41,113 bases of DNA from Betaproteobacteria bacterium (lineage in GTDB: Bacteria; Pseudomonadota; Gammaproteobacteria; Burkholderiales; SG8-39), in contig CANKAJ010000032.1 in the NCBI GenBank assembly GCA_947479645.1, positions 1 to 41,113 on the forward strand. Direction: 5' to 3'. This document shows, one piece after another, positions 8,427-17,216 of this stretch. The notes below the pieces were generated by a model, which worked only from the letters and a program-made list of their open reading frames with translations, did no database searches and was not told the origin of the DNA. The position numbers and the translations under genes are program-made. Each line of letters opens with the position of its first letter. The first letter of the stretch is position 1.

Positions 8427-9733
8427 TTCCAAGTCACTCTTTGCGGTTCTGGAAGACACTTGTCGATACGTGTATACCATGGCATCAAAAGGAAAAACGC
8501 AAAGTAGAGAGCAGTGCCTATTCTGGCGGCAACAGTCGCTCGTTCGACGTTACCCAACCAAGCACCAGTTTGGCCCCACACATTAGTAGGCTCTGTACCG
8601 AGATAGCCCAGCAACAGAAAGGTCAGTACAAAAACCCACAGCGCGAATTTGTATATCGGGCCCTTGTAGCGGATGGACTTCACAGGGCTACGATCCAGCC
8701 ACGGCAGTACAAACAGGATCATTGTTGCAGCACCCATGACCGCGACGCCTGGAAACTGCGAGGTGAACATTGGCGGCACAGCTCGGAGGATTGAATAATA
8801 AGGGGTGAAGTACCAAACTGGGGCAATATGCAGCGGAGTTTTCAGAGGGTCGGCTGGAATGAAGTTATTTGCCTCAAGAAAATAACCCCCAACTTCTGGA
8901 GCAAAGAATGCAATAACCGCAAATACAAACAGGAATACCACCACCCCAAATATATCCTTCACAGTGTAATAAGGGTGGGAGTAAATGCCATCCAATGGCA
9001 ATCCTGTACGAGGATCCTTGGGTTGCTTTTTAATTTCTATTCCATCCGGATTGTTGGATCCGACCTCATGAAGCGCAGTAAGGTGTGCTGCAACCAGACC
9101 AACCAACACCAGTGGAAGTGCAATAACGTGAAACGCGAAGAAACGATTTAGCGTGGCATCCGAAACCACGTAGTCCCCTCTTATCCACTCAGACAGGTCA
9201 GGACCAATAAATGGGACCGTGGAAAACAAATTGACAATAACCTGTGCCCCCCAGAAAGACATTTGCCCCCACGGCAGCAGGTAACCAAAGAATGCCTCCC
9301 CCATCAGGCTTAGATAAATCAAAACACCGAAAACCCACAGCAACTCTCTCGGTTTTTGATGGGAACCGTATAAAAGAGACCGAAACATGTGTAAATAGAC
9401 AACAATGAAGAATGCCGAGGCGCCGGTAGAGTGAAGATACCGAATCAGCCAACCCAGCGGCACCTCCCGCATAATGTATTCAACCGAGGCAAAGGCCTGG
9501 GTTGCATCCGGCTTGTAATTCATCGTAAGGAAAATGCCGGTAACTATCTGCAGCACAAGAATAAAAGCTGCCAGCGAGCCAAAGTAGTACCAAAAATTGA
9601 AATTTTTGGGTGCTATGTACTTTCCCCACTGATCTTCCCAAAGCTTGATAAGTGGAAACCGAGCATCCACCCAGGTAACCACACCATTCAAGGGACCCAA
9701 TCCAGTGACAGGTTGTTTTTCTGTAGCAGCCAT
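8423..9733 (-). CDS. petB: Ubiquinol-cytochrome c reductase, cytochrome b
   Basis: Full-length fused cytochrome b (436 residues), the membrane core of complex bc1 with both haem b groups and the quinol-oxidising (Qo) and quinone-reducing (Qi) sites. The first half contains the HSTGASAFF and HMFRSLLYG haem-ligand helices; the fourth helix carries RFFAFHVIALPLVLVGLVAAH. The Qo motif, usually PEWY, reads PVWY here (in IAPVWYFTPYY), which I recall as usual in betaproteobacteria. It starts four bases after petA with GGGAG as ribosome binding site and ends overlapping petC. Confidence 0.97.
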   Translation of the reverse strand: MAATEKQPVTGLGPLNGVVTWVDARFPLIKLWEDQWGKYIAPKNFNFWYYFGSLAAFILVLQIVTGIFLTMNYKPDATQAFASVEYIMREVPLGWLIRYLHSTGASAFFIVVYLHMFRSLLYGSHQKPRELLWVFGVLIYLSLMGEAFFGYLLPWGQMSFWGAQVIVNLFSTVPFIGPDLSEWIRGDYVVSDATLNRFFAFHVIALPLVLVGLVAAHLTALHEVGSNNPDGIEIKKQPKDPRTGLPLDGIYSHPYYTVKDIFGVVVFLFVFAVIAFFAPEVGGYFLEANNFIPADPLKTPLHIAPVWYFTPYYSILRAVPPMFTSQFPGVAVMGAATMILFVLPWLDRSPVKSIRYKGPIYKFALWVFVLTFLLLGYLGTEPTNVWGQTGAWLGNVERATVAARIGTALYFAFFLLMPWYTRIDKCLPEPQRVTWK

Positions 9734-9737
9734 TGCC

Positions 9738-10325
9738 CTATGCTCCCTTCTTGTCGTCGCCGATCAGAATCCTCGTATCGGAAAGAAAGGTATAAGGAGG
9801 AACCTGTAAATTAATAGGTGCCGGTACGCCTTTATATACACGGCCAGCAAAATCAAATTTGGAACCATGACAAGGGCAGTAGAACCCTCCTGCCCAGTCT
9901 GCACCCATTTCGCCCTGCGTTTCAGCAGATTTCAGTTGCGGCGAGCAACCCAGATGGGTGCATACCCCTACCAACACCGCATACTCATCCTTGATGGAAC
10001 GAAATTCATTTTTTGCGTAATCGGGCTGCTGATCAACCTCAGATTTCGGATCGGTCACCTGACCGTCACTTTTCTTGATTCCATCGAGCATTTCCTTCGT
10101 TCGACGAACGATCCAAACAGGCTTACCTCGCCATTCGAGAACCTGCATTTCGCCCGGCGAGAGCGAGGCGATATCAGCCTCGACAGGAGCGCCAAGCGCC
10201 TTGGCACGCTCCGACGGCAGCATTGTGGCCGCGAATGGCAACGCTGCGACAACTCCAGCGCATGCGCCTGCTGCAGCCGTAATGACAACAATCTTGCGCC
10301 GACCGCTATTGATTTGATCACTCAT
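9738..10325 (-). CDS. petA: Ubiquinol-cytochrome c reductase, Rieske iron-sulfur subunit
   Basis: The [2Fe-2S] subunit of complex bc1, 195 residues. Residues 8-35 form an uncleaved twin-arginine signal/anchor (GRRKIVVITAAAGACAGVV). The cluster ligands are in CTHLGC and CPCHGS in the C-terminal third, including the usual disulfide cysteines. AAGG lies eight bases before the ATG. It is the first gene of petABC, with a promoter-like sequence 95-125 bases upstream. It needs the Tat pathway for export, and tatABC lies about 2 kb away. Confidence 0.97.
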   Translation of the reverse strand: MSDQINSGRRKIVVITAAAGACAGVVAALPFAATMLPSERAKALGAPVEADIASLSPGEMQVLEWRGKPVWIVRRTKEMLDGIKKSDGQVTDPKSEVDQQPDYAKNEFRSIKDEYAVLVGVCTHLGCSPQLKSAETQGEMGADWAGGFYCPCHGSKFDFAGRVYKGVPAPINLQVPPYTFLSDTRILIGDDKKGA

Positions 10326-10420
10326 CTGAAAAACCTTGACAAGAAAAGCCCGAAGAGATTGGAAGGAAATGCCTTATGCAACGGCATCACAGCAGCTTGC
10401 TTCAATTCGTAAAGGAGATA

Positions 10421-10450
10421 ATTATAACGGAAAGCCCTGTGCGGCATCAA
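10421..10450 (-). promoter_or_regulatory. Probable sigma-70 promoter of petABC
   Basis: On the minus strand a perfect TATAAT (10421-10426) follows TTGATG (10445-10450) with an 18-base spacer, about 95 bases upstream of the petA ATG. The -10 box is ideal and the -35 box matches four of six positions. Confidence 0.55.
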
Positions 10451-10887
10451 ATTATCTATCTTAACGCACTGATATGAAAAGCTATTTCAGAAACTGCTTT
10501 GGCTCTTTTGAGGCTCATTAGTATTCAATGAGTATTGATGATCCAAACAATCCGATTTCACGAAGGATCGCTTGTACTGAAACCTATTAACGCCCCCGGG
10601 ACAAGATCAGCAGCCGCGATTTGCAATTTTCAGATGATCAAAAGCGCATTGAAGACTGCGACAACTAATTAAAAACCAAATGGAAAATACAACCTTGGCA
10701 CAAACTACAGCGACTTGCTATTTGGTAACAATCACAATGGCTTTAGAGACCTTTTCCCCATCATTCCTGCCAGCTTTTTCCATCCTAGCATCTTTCGAAT
10801 GCGCCGCATTGCATAGAAAGTCTGTCTATACTTTGCAACCAATCAAAGTATTTTCGATCACCAGTTCAAAAGTCGATACTGCTCACA
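10451..10887. other. Long non-coding stretch between petA and the degS-like gene
   Basis: The full gap between the divergent genes is 562 bases (10326-10887). Apart from the petA promoter I see no convincing gene, RNA or terminator. There is a small inverted element around TCAATGAGTATTGA. A 71-codon frame at 10680-10895 has no recognisable features. TATACT near 10833 could be a -10 box for the plus-strand gene but lacks a -35 partner. Confidence 0.4.
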
Positions 10888-12048
10888 ATGCATAGACTGT
10901 GGCTGATATTTTCACAAACAGCAACCGGGGCTCTGGCTTTATTGTTTGTTGTAGGGACGCTCCGACCTGAATGGCTGCCTACAGAAGCCCCCGTTGGCAA
11001 GTCAAAACAGATCATCTCGGTTCGCGAAGGCCCGAGTGGCATTGCGACGACTGCACGTGCCAACTCCTACAGTGATGCATTACGTAATGCCATTCCGGCT
11101 GTCGTCAACGTCTACACAAGCAAAGAAATCAAGTCCCCCCATAATCCCTTTCTAAGGGATCCCGTATTCCGGCAGTTTTTTGGGAATCGTTACGAGGATC
11201 TACCACATCGTTCCCAAGGACTGGGTTCAGGAGTGATCGTAAGCGACCAAGGCTATATTCTGACCAATCAGCACGTCGTAGAAGCGGCAGATGAAATTGA
11301 GGTCGCCTTATCCGATGGCAGGAAACTGCGCGCAACTATTGTTGGATCCGATCCTGATACTGATCTGGCTATCTTGCGCATTAATGCCTCTTCCCTACCC
11401 GCAATTACATTTGGAGATGATGAGCATTTACGATTAGGTGATGTAGTGCTCGCGATTGGCAATCCGTTTGGTGTTGGTCAGACTGTCACAATGGGTATCG
11501 TCAGCGGACTGGGACGTTCACCAGGAATTAATCGGTTCGAGAATTTTATTCAGACTGATGCAGCAATCAATCCTGGCAACTCTGGCGGTGCACTGGTCGA
11601 TGCTGGAGGCAGTCTGGTGGGCATCAATACAGCGATTTATTCCCAAAGTGGTGGTTCATTGGGCATTGGATTCTCAATTCCCGCTTCAACCGCTAAAAGG
11701 GTACTGGAAGCAATTGTTCAAACTGGATTCGTTAAACGCGGATGGATAGGGGTTGAAGCCAGGGAGATTACTTCTGAACTGCCTGAGTCATTCAGGCTCA
11801 ATTCAATGGAGGGCGCTCTTATTGCCGACGTGCTCCGAGATGGCCCAGCCGAAAAGGCTGGAATAAGACCCGGTGACGTGCTCATTTCAATTGCTGGAAA
11901 GTCAATTAGAAATCCAACTTCAATGCTTAACCTTGTCGCAGCGTTGGAACCCGGTATGAATGCAAAAATAAAATTGTCGCGGGAACGAAAAGAGATAGAT
12001 GTTCAGGTCGTCGTCGGAACACGGCCTATAACGAAACGATCTCGCTGA
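10888..12048 (+). CDS. degS: DegS/HtrA-type periplasmic serine protease with one PDZ domain
   Basis: A 386-residue membrane-anchored serine protease. Residues ~7-26 form one N-terminal transmembrane anchor, and the trypsin-like domain has catalytic His129 (NQHVV), Asp159 (DTDLAIL) and Ser232 (GNSGG). A single PDZ domain follows (about 280-375; GPAEKAGIRPGDVL). One PDZ plus an anchor is the DegS/AlgW architecture, used to sense envelope stress and start cleavage of an anti-sigma factor; DegP/DegQ have two PDZ domains and a cleaved signal. I infer the DegS role from architecture only. It is convergent with tatC and divergent from petA. The ribosome binding site is weak. Confidence 0.87.
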   Translation: MHRLWLIFSQTATGALALLFVVGTLRPEWLPTEAPVGKSKQIISVREGPSGIATTARANSYSDALRNAIPAVVNVYTSKEIKSPHNPFLRDPVFRQFFGNRYEDLPHRSQGLGSGVIVSDQGYILTNQHVVEAADEIEVALSDGRKLRATIVGSDPDTDLAILRINASSLPAITFGDDEHLRLGDVVLAIGNPFGVGQTVTMGIVSGLGRSPGINRFENFIQTDAAINPGNSGGALVDAGGSLVGINTAIYSQSGGSLGIGFSIPASTAKRVLEAIVQTGFVKRGWIGVEAREITSELPESFRLNSMEGALIADVLRDGPAEKAGIRPGDVLISIAGKSIRNPTSMLNLVAALEPGMNAKIKLSRERKEIDVQVVVGTRPITKRSR

Positions 12049-12144
12049 AAGTCAGTTCAGATAATGCATAACCGCATTTGACGTGTTCAACTACCTGCCA
12101 ACCACCTATATTTCAGTCATTAAGCTTTCTCAACTAGCCCGCAT

Positions 12145-12891
12145 TTACATCGTTGACTTTCTCATTTTTTTTGCAGCAGGATTATAAAAAAGCCTTGCCA
12201 TCACAATACCTACTTCATAAAGCAGGCAAAGAGGGATTGCCAGCATTAACTGGGACAATACATCGGGAGGAGTAAATATCGCGCCAATAACGAATGCACC
12301 TACTATTACATAGGGGCGTATTTCCTTCAGTTTCTCAATTGAAACCAATCCGGCTCTAACCAATACGATCACCACTACTGGCACTTCGAAAGTAACACCA
12401 AAAGCAACAAATGTGGTCAGGGCAAAAGACAGATACTTTTCAATATCTGTCATCCAGGCCACACCTTGGGGTGCAACGGATGCCATGAATTTAAAGATCA
12501 CCGGAAATACCAGGAAATAGGCGAATGCCATTCCGACAATAAAAAGCACCGAACTGGCAATTACCAACGGTAATACTAGCCTTTGCTCATGAACGTATAG
12601 CCCCGGCGCAACAAATGCCCATGCCTGATACAACACATACGGCAGTGCAATTACGAACGCAATCATGAATGTCACCTTCATCGGAACCAAGAAAACTCCG
12701 ACTACGTCTGTTGCAATCATCTGCCCACCTTGGGGTAGAGATGAAAGAAGCGGACGCGCGAGTATCGAATAAAGATCATTCGCCCATGGAAAAAGGCAAA
12801 GAAACACAAGCACAACTGCAAGAATAGAACGCAATAACCGATCGCGAAGTTCGACCAGATGCGATATGAATGACTCGGGATTATGGTTCAC
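12145..12891 (-). CDS. tatC: Sec-independent protein translocase TatC
   Basis: The multispanning receptor of the twin-arginine translocase, 248 residues with six predicted membrane helices. The family N-terminus FISHLVELRDRLLRSI is clear, as is the conserved periplasmic/loop pattern YQAWAFVAPGLYVHEQR; near the end are IFTPPDVLSQ and a cytoplasmic tail of basic residues. It is 14 bases downstream of tatB. A run of eight A occurs close to the 3' end (AAA AAA ATG codons). Together with TatA and TatB it would export the twin-arginine Rieske protein encoded nearby. Confidence 0.97.
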   Translation of the reverse strand: MNHNPESFISHLVELRDRLLRSILAVVLVFLCLFPWANDLYSILARPLLSSLPQGGQMIATDVVGVFLVPMKVTFMIAFVIALPYVLYQAWAFVAPGLYVHEQRLVLPLVIASSVLFIVGMAFAYFLVFPVIFKFMASVAPQGVAWMTDIEKYLSFALTTFVAFGVTFEVPVVVIVLVRAGLVSIEKLKEIRPYVIVGAFVIGAIFTPPDVLSQLMLAIPLCLLYEVGIVMARLFYNPAAKKMRKSTM

Positions 12892-12905
12892 CAGATGCCC
12901 AAGTA

Positions 12906-13328
12906 TCAGGTAACAGTCTTGGATACTGCGTTTGGCCCCAACACGGATTCAGGTTGTAGTGATAATTCCCCCTGCTTAACCCCGGTCGTGGAATCTGTAG
13001 GCAATTCGCCAGATGATGCCTGTGATTGCGATGCCAGCACGTCAGGATGAGAATCTATCTCCTGTACCTGGGAATGCATCTGTGAAACTTGATCTTGTAT
13101 GTTTCGATCCACTGACTGTGCGGCGTCCTGAAACTGATCCTTGAACTTGCGCAGTTCCTCAAGCTCCATTTCCCGGCTGATATCAGCTTTGACATCGTTG
13201 ACGTAACGTTGCAATCGACCAACCAAGTGACCAAGGGTCCGTGCGACTTTAGGAAGGCGTTCTGGCCCAATGACGATAAGCGCCACAACGGCAATAACCA
13301 GCATCTCGGAAAATCCAACATCGAACAT
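12906..13328 (-). CDS. tatB: Sec-independent protein translocase TatB
   Basis: A 140-residue partner of TatC. It has a single N-terminal helix beginning FDVGFSEMLVIAVVALIVIG, the hinge PERLP, an amphipathic helix (KVARTLGHLVGRLQRYVNDVK), a charged coiled-coil region and a disordered C-terminal tail rich in Ser/Gln. The FDxGFSE start and PERLP hinge separate TatB from TatA. It lies 66 bases after tatA and 14 before tatC. Confidence 0.95.
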   Translation of the reverse strand: MFDVGFSEMLVIAVVALIVIGPERLPKVARTLGHLVGRLQRYVNDVKADISREMELEELRKFKDQFQDAAQSVDRNIQDQVSQMHSQVQEIDSHPDVLASQSQASSGELPTDSTTGVKQGELSLQPESVLGPNAVSKTVT

Positions 13329-13394
13329 AAGGTCAGTGGTTCAGCCTAGAAGCCAAGGTACATTACCCATGCACACTTAAAGCTTCTTAAGCTG

Positions 13395-13607
13395 TTACCC
13401 TTTTGCCTTTTCTTCGACTTTAACTTCGATTGTTCTGCCGGTTCCTGAATCATCGGGGGACTTATCCGTTGAATCCTTTAGCCCTTCCTTAAATCCACGA
13501 ACAGCACCGCCAAGATCGGTCCCGATGTTCCGAAGTTTTTTCGTGCCAAATACCAGCATCACAATGACCAGCACGATAATCCAGTGCCAGATACTCAAGC
13601 TGCCCAT
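13395..13607 (-). CDS. tatA: Sec-independent protein translocase TatA
   Basis: The pore-forming subunit, 70 residues. A short N-terminus (MGSLSIWHW) leads into a membrane helix [12 protein letters not shown], then the hinge TKKLRNIG and an amphipathic helix with [12 protein letters not shown]. The tail is acidic and then basic. The [20 protein letters not shown] block is typical TatA. It is the first tat gene, 23 bases after the HIT-protein gene, so tat expression is probably continuous with the his operon. Confidence 0.96.
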   Translation of the reverse strand: MGSLSIWHWIIVLVIVMLVFGTKKLRNIGTDLGGAVRGFKEGLKDSTDKSPDDSGTGRTIEVKVEEKAKG

Positions 13608-13630
13608 ATTAAATCTCCCAAGATGGCCGT

Positions 13631-13981
13631 TCAGTCAGGCCCGATCATGCGGCCCAGCGGGCGAGGGCCACCGATAACATGCATGTGAAGATGATACACC
13701 TCCTGTCGTCCCACACGCCCAGCGTTGATAATAGTACGAAACCCATCTGTGGCGCCTTGTTCATATGCTAATCTAGGCGCTACAGCTAGCATCTTACCTA
13801 GTACCGACTGATGAGACATATTACAGTCTACGAGGGACTCAATGTGTAGCTTGGGAATAACTAGGAAATGCACTGGCGCCTGAGGATGTATGTCGTGAAA
13901 TGCGAGGATGTCGTCGTCTTCATGAATCTTCCTTGATGGAATTTCACCACGAATAACCCTGCAAAAAAGGCAATCGTTCAC
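13631..13981 (-). CDS. hinT: HIT-family nucleotide-binding hydrolase (HinT type)
   Basis: A 116-residue histidine-triad protein that hydrolyses purine nucleoside phosphoramidates. It has the N-terminal [13 protein letters not shown] (CxxC zinc-type pair), [16 protein letters not shown] in the middle and the triad HLHMHVIGG followed by RPLG near the end. It starts two bases after hisE stops and is always found between hisE and tatA in this gene order. Its physiological substrate is unknown. Confidence 0.92.
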   Translation of the reverse strand: MNDCLFCRVIRGEIPSRKIHEDDDILAFHDIHPQAPVHFLVIPKLHIESLVDCNMSHQSVLGKMLAVAPRLAYEQGATDGFRTIINAGRVGRQEVYHLHMHVIGGPRPLGRMIGPD

Positions 13982-13983
13982 AG

Positions 13984-14328
13984 CTAACCTCCCTCACCAA
14001 CCTTCGGGCTACCACCGTCTCTTGCCGCCTTTTCGTCAAGACCAGATATTCCTTCACGCCTTCGCAACTCAAGCAGTACATCAGAATGCCTGAGTCCATA
14101 GTATGACAGCATGATCAAGCAATGAAACCAAAGGTCCGCGGTCTCACCCACTATTCTCATCCGATCCCCGTCCTTAGCCGCCATAACAACCTCGGTGGAC
14201 TCTTCGCCAATTTTCTTTAATACAGCATCTTCACCACGACTCAAAAGTCGAGCGACATAAGATAACTTCGGATCGCCCCCTTTGCGCGATTCGATAATAT
14301 CGGCCAAACGTTCCAGAACATCGCTCAT
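13984..14328 (-). CDS. hisE: Phosphoribosyl-ATP diphosphatase
   Basis: Second step of histidine synthesis: PR-ATP to PR-AMP and pyrophosphate. The 114-residue all-helical MazG-like protein has the metal-binding acidic pattern [18 protein letters not shown] at about 38-55 and the [13 protein letters not shown] helix. ATG overlaps the hisI stop as ATGA, so HisI and HisE are translationally coupled rather than fused as in enteric bacteria. Confidence 0.95.
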   Translation of the reverse strand: MSDVLERLADIIESRKGGDPKLSYVARLLSRGEDAVLKKIGEESTEVVMAAKDGDRMRIVGETADLWFHCLIMLSYYGLRHSDVLLELRRREGISGLDEKAARDGGSPKVGEGG

Positions 14329-14729
14329 TTTCGGTATATTTCCATGGGATCCTTAATCACGGATTCAATCGCTATCCATTCTCCGTTGATAAGCCTGCGG
14401 AAAAAACAATTGTGCCTGCCTGTATGACAGGCAATTCCACCGATTTGCTCCACCATCAGCAAAATAGCATCTTCATCGCAATCTAGATGCACTTCATATA
14501 CCTTCTGAACATGCCCTGACTCCTCACCCTTTCGCCAGAGGCGCTGGCGGGACCGCGACCAATACACCGCCTCGCCGCAAGCAACTGTTTGCGTAAGTGC
14601 AGCGCGATTCATCCAGGCAAGCATCAATACTTTGCCGGAGCCAAGCTCCTGCGCAATAACAGGGACCAAACCATCCCCATTCCATTTCACTTCATCCAGC
14701 CAATCCACTGCCATCTCACCTAGCCTCAA
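14325..14729 (-). CDS. hisI: Phosphoribosyl-AMP cyclohydrolase
   Basis: Third step of histidine synthesis: opens the adenine ring of PR-AMP, using zinc and magnesium. The 134-residue length is typical of the single-domain enzyme. Visible motifs are [30 protein letters not shown], the acidic DCDEDAIL metal site and the zinc-ligand segment [10 protein letters not shown]. It follows hisF by 17 bases and overlaps hisE by four. Confidence 0.96.
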   Translation of the reverse strand: MRLGEMAVDWLDEVKWNGDGLVPVIAQELGSGKVLMLAWMNRAALTQTVACGEAVYWSRSRQRLWRKGEESGHVQKVYEVHLDCDEDAILLMVEQIGGIACHTGRHNCFFRRLINGEWIAIESVIKDPMEIYRK

Positions 14730-14746
14730 TCCGAAAAATACCCTAG

Positions 14747-15505
14747 TTATAGGCGAACTTCGATTCCCCTAGCTGCCATGTATTCCTTAGCCTGACACAC
14801 AGTAAATTCACCAAAATGGAAAATGCTAGCTGCAAGAACCGCATCTGCGCGACCTTTAAGCACCCCATCCACCAAATGATCAAGGCCTCCGACTCCACCG
14901 CTAGCAATGACCGGCACATCGACCGCTTCCGCTACTGCGAGAGTCAAATCAAGATCAAAACCCTCTCGAGTTCCATCACGGTCCATGCTTGTAAGCAATA
15001 TTTCGCCAGCACCTAATTGCTGCATATGACGCGCCCATACCACAGCATCCAGTCCGGTTGATCGGCGCCCGCCATGAGTAAACACTTCCCAGTGATCGCC
15101 GGAACGTTTCGCATCGATAGCAACGACAATACACTGAGAACCGTAACGCCCTGAGGCATCGGCCACAAGCTGCGGATTCTGTACTGCGGAGGTATTGATC
15201 GATACTTTGTCGGCACCGGCATTGAGCAGTCGTCGAACGTCTTCGACCTTTCTGACGCCGCCACCAACCGTCAAAGGTATGAAAACCTGAGCAGCAACTT
15301 CCTCGATCACGTGCAGCAGCAAATCTCGATCGTCGGAACTCGCTGTTATATCAAGAAAAGTTAGCTCATCAGCGCCCTGTTCGTCGTAGCGCCGGGCGAT
15401 CTCCACCGGATCGCCCGCATCTCGTAGTTCGACGAAGTTCACTCCTTTCACAACCCGACCGCTGGTGACGTCGAGACAGGGAATAATGCGCTTGGCTAGA
15501 CCCAT
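14747..15505 (-). CDS. hisF: Imidazole glycerol phosphate synthase, cyclase subunit HisF
   Basis: A (beta/alpha)8-barrel of 252 residues that joins ammonia from HisH to PRFAR, making imidazole glycerol phosphate and AICAR. Catalytic aspartates are in [15 protein letters not shown] (D12) and VVAIDAKR (about D131). Phosphate-binding loops are at VGGGVR and ASGGVGG. The start ATG begins [12 protein letters not shown], as in relatives. It is separated from hisA by 80 bases. Confidence 0.97.
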   Translation of the reverse strand: MGLAKRIIPCLDVTSGRVVKGVNFVELRDAGDPVEIARRYDEQGADELTFLDITASSDDRDLLLHVIEEVAAQVFIPLTVGGGVRKVEDVRRLLNAGADKVSINTSAVQNPQLVADASGRYGSQCIVVAIDAKRSGDHWEVFTHGGRRSTGLDAVVWARHMQQLGAGEILLTSMDRDGTREGFDLDLTLAVAEAVDVPVIASGGVGGLDHLVDGVLKGRADAVLAASIFHFGEFTVCQAKEYMAARGIEVRL

Positions 15506-15585
15506 TTCAGAAACTCGATAGAGCTATGGAAGCTGTAAAGGGCAGGAGAACCAGAGCAAAATAGAGACGGCTCTCGAACTGGCCG

Positions 15586-16329
15586 CTACTTTCCCCCAAG
15601 CTTGTCGGCAGTTTCCTGCGCCTTCCTAAAATCAATAGTGCCCTGGTAGATGGCACGTCCCGTAATTACACCTGAGATACCCTCAGGCTCAACTTTACAA
15701 AGCGCTTCAATGTCAGCAAGTCCTGTAAGTCCCCCGCTGGCAATTACAGGGACCGTCAATTTCTGAGCTAATTTGACAGTTGCATCGATATTTATGCCAC
15801 TTAACATTCCGTCACGCCCAATGTCGGTATATACAACCGCCTCAACTCCATAATCCTGAAACTTCTGTGCAAGATCAACCACATCATGTCGAGTCATCTT
15901 GGACCAGCCTTCAACCGCAACCTTCCCATCTTTGGCGTCCAGTCCGACAATAATGTGCCCTGAAAAAGCTGTACAGGCATCATGCAGGAATCCTGGGTTT
16001 TTTACCGCGGCAGTACCAATAATGATGTACCTAACCCCCAGGTCGAGATAACGCTCGATTGTATCGAGATCACGAATACCACCACCAAGTTGAACCGGTA
16101 GAGAGCCCCCAACCGCTTTGACTATGGCCCTGATAGCAACTTCATTCTTAGGCTTTCCGGCAACCGCTCCATTTAAATCAACAACATGCAAGCGTCGCGC
16201 ACCCTGATCAAGCCAGTGACGTGCCATTGCCCCCGGATCCTCTGAGTAGATAGTTGCATCTTGCATATCCCCCTGCTTCAGACGCACACACTGTGCATCC
16301 TTGAGATCTATTGCAGGAATAATCAGCAT
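15586..16329 (-). CDS. hisA: ProFAR isomerase HisA
   Basis: Fourth step of histidine synthesis: an Amadori rearrangement of ProFAR to PRFAR. It is a (beta/alpha)8-barrel of 247 residues from ATG 16329. Catalytic aspartates are D8 (IPAIDLKD) and the one in VGLDAKDG (about 130). Phosphate loops are LGGGIRD and ASGGLTG. The frame extends ten codons upstream to 16359, but the family start [10 protein letters not shown] argues for 16329. An AT-rich gap of 198 bases separates it from hisH. Confidence 0.96.
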   Translation of the reverse strand: MLIIPAIDLKDAQCVRLKQGDMQDATIYSEDPGAMARHWLDQGARRLHVVDLNGAVAGKPKNEVAIRAIVKAVGGSLPVQLGGGIRDLDTIERYLDLGVRYIIIGTAAVKNPGFLHDACTAFSGHIIVGLDAKDGKVAVEGWSKMTRHDVVDLAQKFQDYGVEAVVYTDIGRDGMLSGINIDATVKLAQKLTVPVIASGGLTGLADIEALCKVEPEGISGVITGRAIYQGTIDFRKAQETADKLGGK

Positions 16330-16527
16330 TTGCGTACGAATCAGTGAGCAAAAGAACAACTGAATATGGAAACACGCCCCATAGAAAGCGGCTTATTTAG
16401 GTAAAGATTAAGGAAATGATTCATCGGTATTAATTATCTTAGAAAGATTCTTTAACAAAATATAAGAGACTGAGTTCTGCCAACTACTCTGCCGACGGGT
16501 CGTCGTGACAGCATCCTCAATCCATTA
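16330..16527 (-). other. AT-rich gap inside the his run, possible internal promoter
   Basis: This 198-base gap breaks an otherwise tight gene run. On the minus strand TTGTTA, 16 bases, then TAATTA (roughly 16422-16449) could be a weak promoter. A small stem CGACG/CGTCG occurs just after hisH but has no T-tract. I see no gene. Confidence 0.3.
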
Positions 16528-17163
16528 TTACGGATTCCAAACCACAAAATTGGAAAGCAGTCGCAAGCCGGAGTTTTGGCTTTTTTCCGGATGAAACTGC
16601 ACTGCGAAAATATTATCCCGTGCTACTGCGCAAGTAAAGGTCAACCCGTAGTTTGTTTCCCCGGTCACAATTCCAGGTTCACATGGCGCGGCGTAATAAC
16701 TGTGCACGAAATAGAATCGGTCACCGCTATCAATCCCTTTCCAGAGAGGATGCTCAGCAGTCTGGCACACTTTGTTCCAGCCCATATGCGGAACTTTGAG
16801 TCGCTGCCCTCCAGAACGTACCATCGCCTCATTGGGAAAACGCCTCACAACTCCTGGCAATACAGACAACCCATTCACTCCACCTTCCTCACTCTGATCA
16901 AACAACATTTGCAGGCCGATACAAATTCCAAGGAAAGGTTTTTGACGGGATGAATCAATAACCACTTGCCTCAATCCTCGAGCATCGAGTTCACGCATAC
17001 AGTCTGGCATTGCCCCCTGGCCAGGAAACACCACGCGATCACACGCAGCGACACGGTCTGCATCAGATGTAACCTCCACTGTTGCGTTGGGCGCCACATG
17101 CTCCAAAGCCTTTGATACTGAACGCAAATTCCCCATTCCATAGTCGATAACTGCTATCTTCAT
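16528..17163 (-). CDS. hisH: Imidazole glycerol phosphate synthase, glutamine amidotransferase subunit HisH
   Basis: A class I glutamine amidotransferase, 211 residues, supplying ammonia to HisF. The N-terminal IDYGMGNLRSVSKAL and the oxyanion strand FPGQGAMPDCM are visible; the nucleophile is Cys81 in PFLGICIGLQMLF, and the His/Glu partners are in VQFHPEKSQ near the C-terminus. It lies 53 bases after hisB. In several relatives a marC-type membrane gene sits between hisB and hisH; there is none here. Confidence 0.97.
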   Translation of the reverse strand: MKIAVIDYGMGNLRSVSKALEHVAPNATVEVTSDADRVAACDRVVFPGQGAMPDCMRELDARGLRQVVIDSSRQKPFLGICIGLQMLFDQSEEGGVNGLSVLPGVVRRFPNEAMVRSGGQRLKVPHMGWNKVCQTAEHPLWKGIDSGDRFYFVHSYYAAPCEPGIVTGETNYGLTFTCAVARDNIFAVQFHPEKSQNSGLRLLSNFVVWNP

Positions 17164-17216
17164 ATAAGTACATTAAGCTGATTAATCAGCTCTTTAATGT
17201 GGTCTGCCTCCATTAA

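Noticed and set aside
8427-8480. Upstream start for petC at 8480
   Set aside because: It puts 18 hydrophilic residues before a normal signal peptide, while ATG 8426 makes the usual ATGA overlap with petB.
10680-10895. A 71-codon frame upstream of the degS-like gene
   Set aside because: It has no clear ribosome binding site, no recognisable domain and irregular composition, and it overlaps the next gene start.
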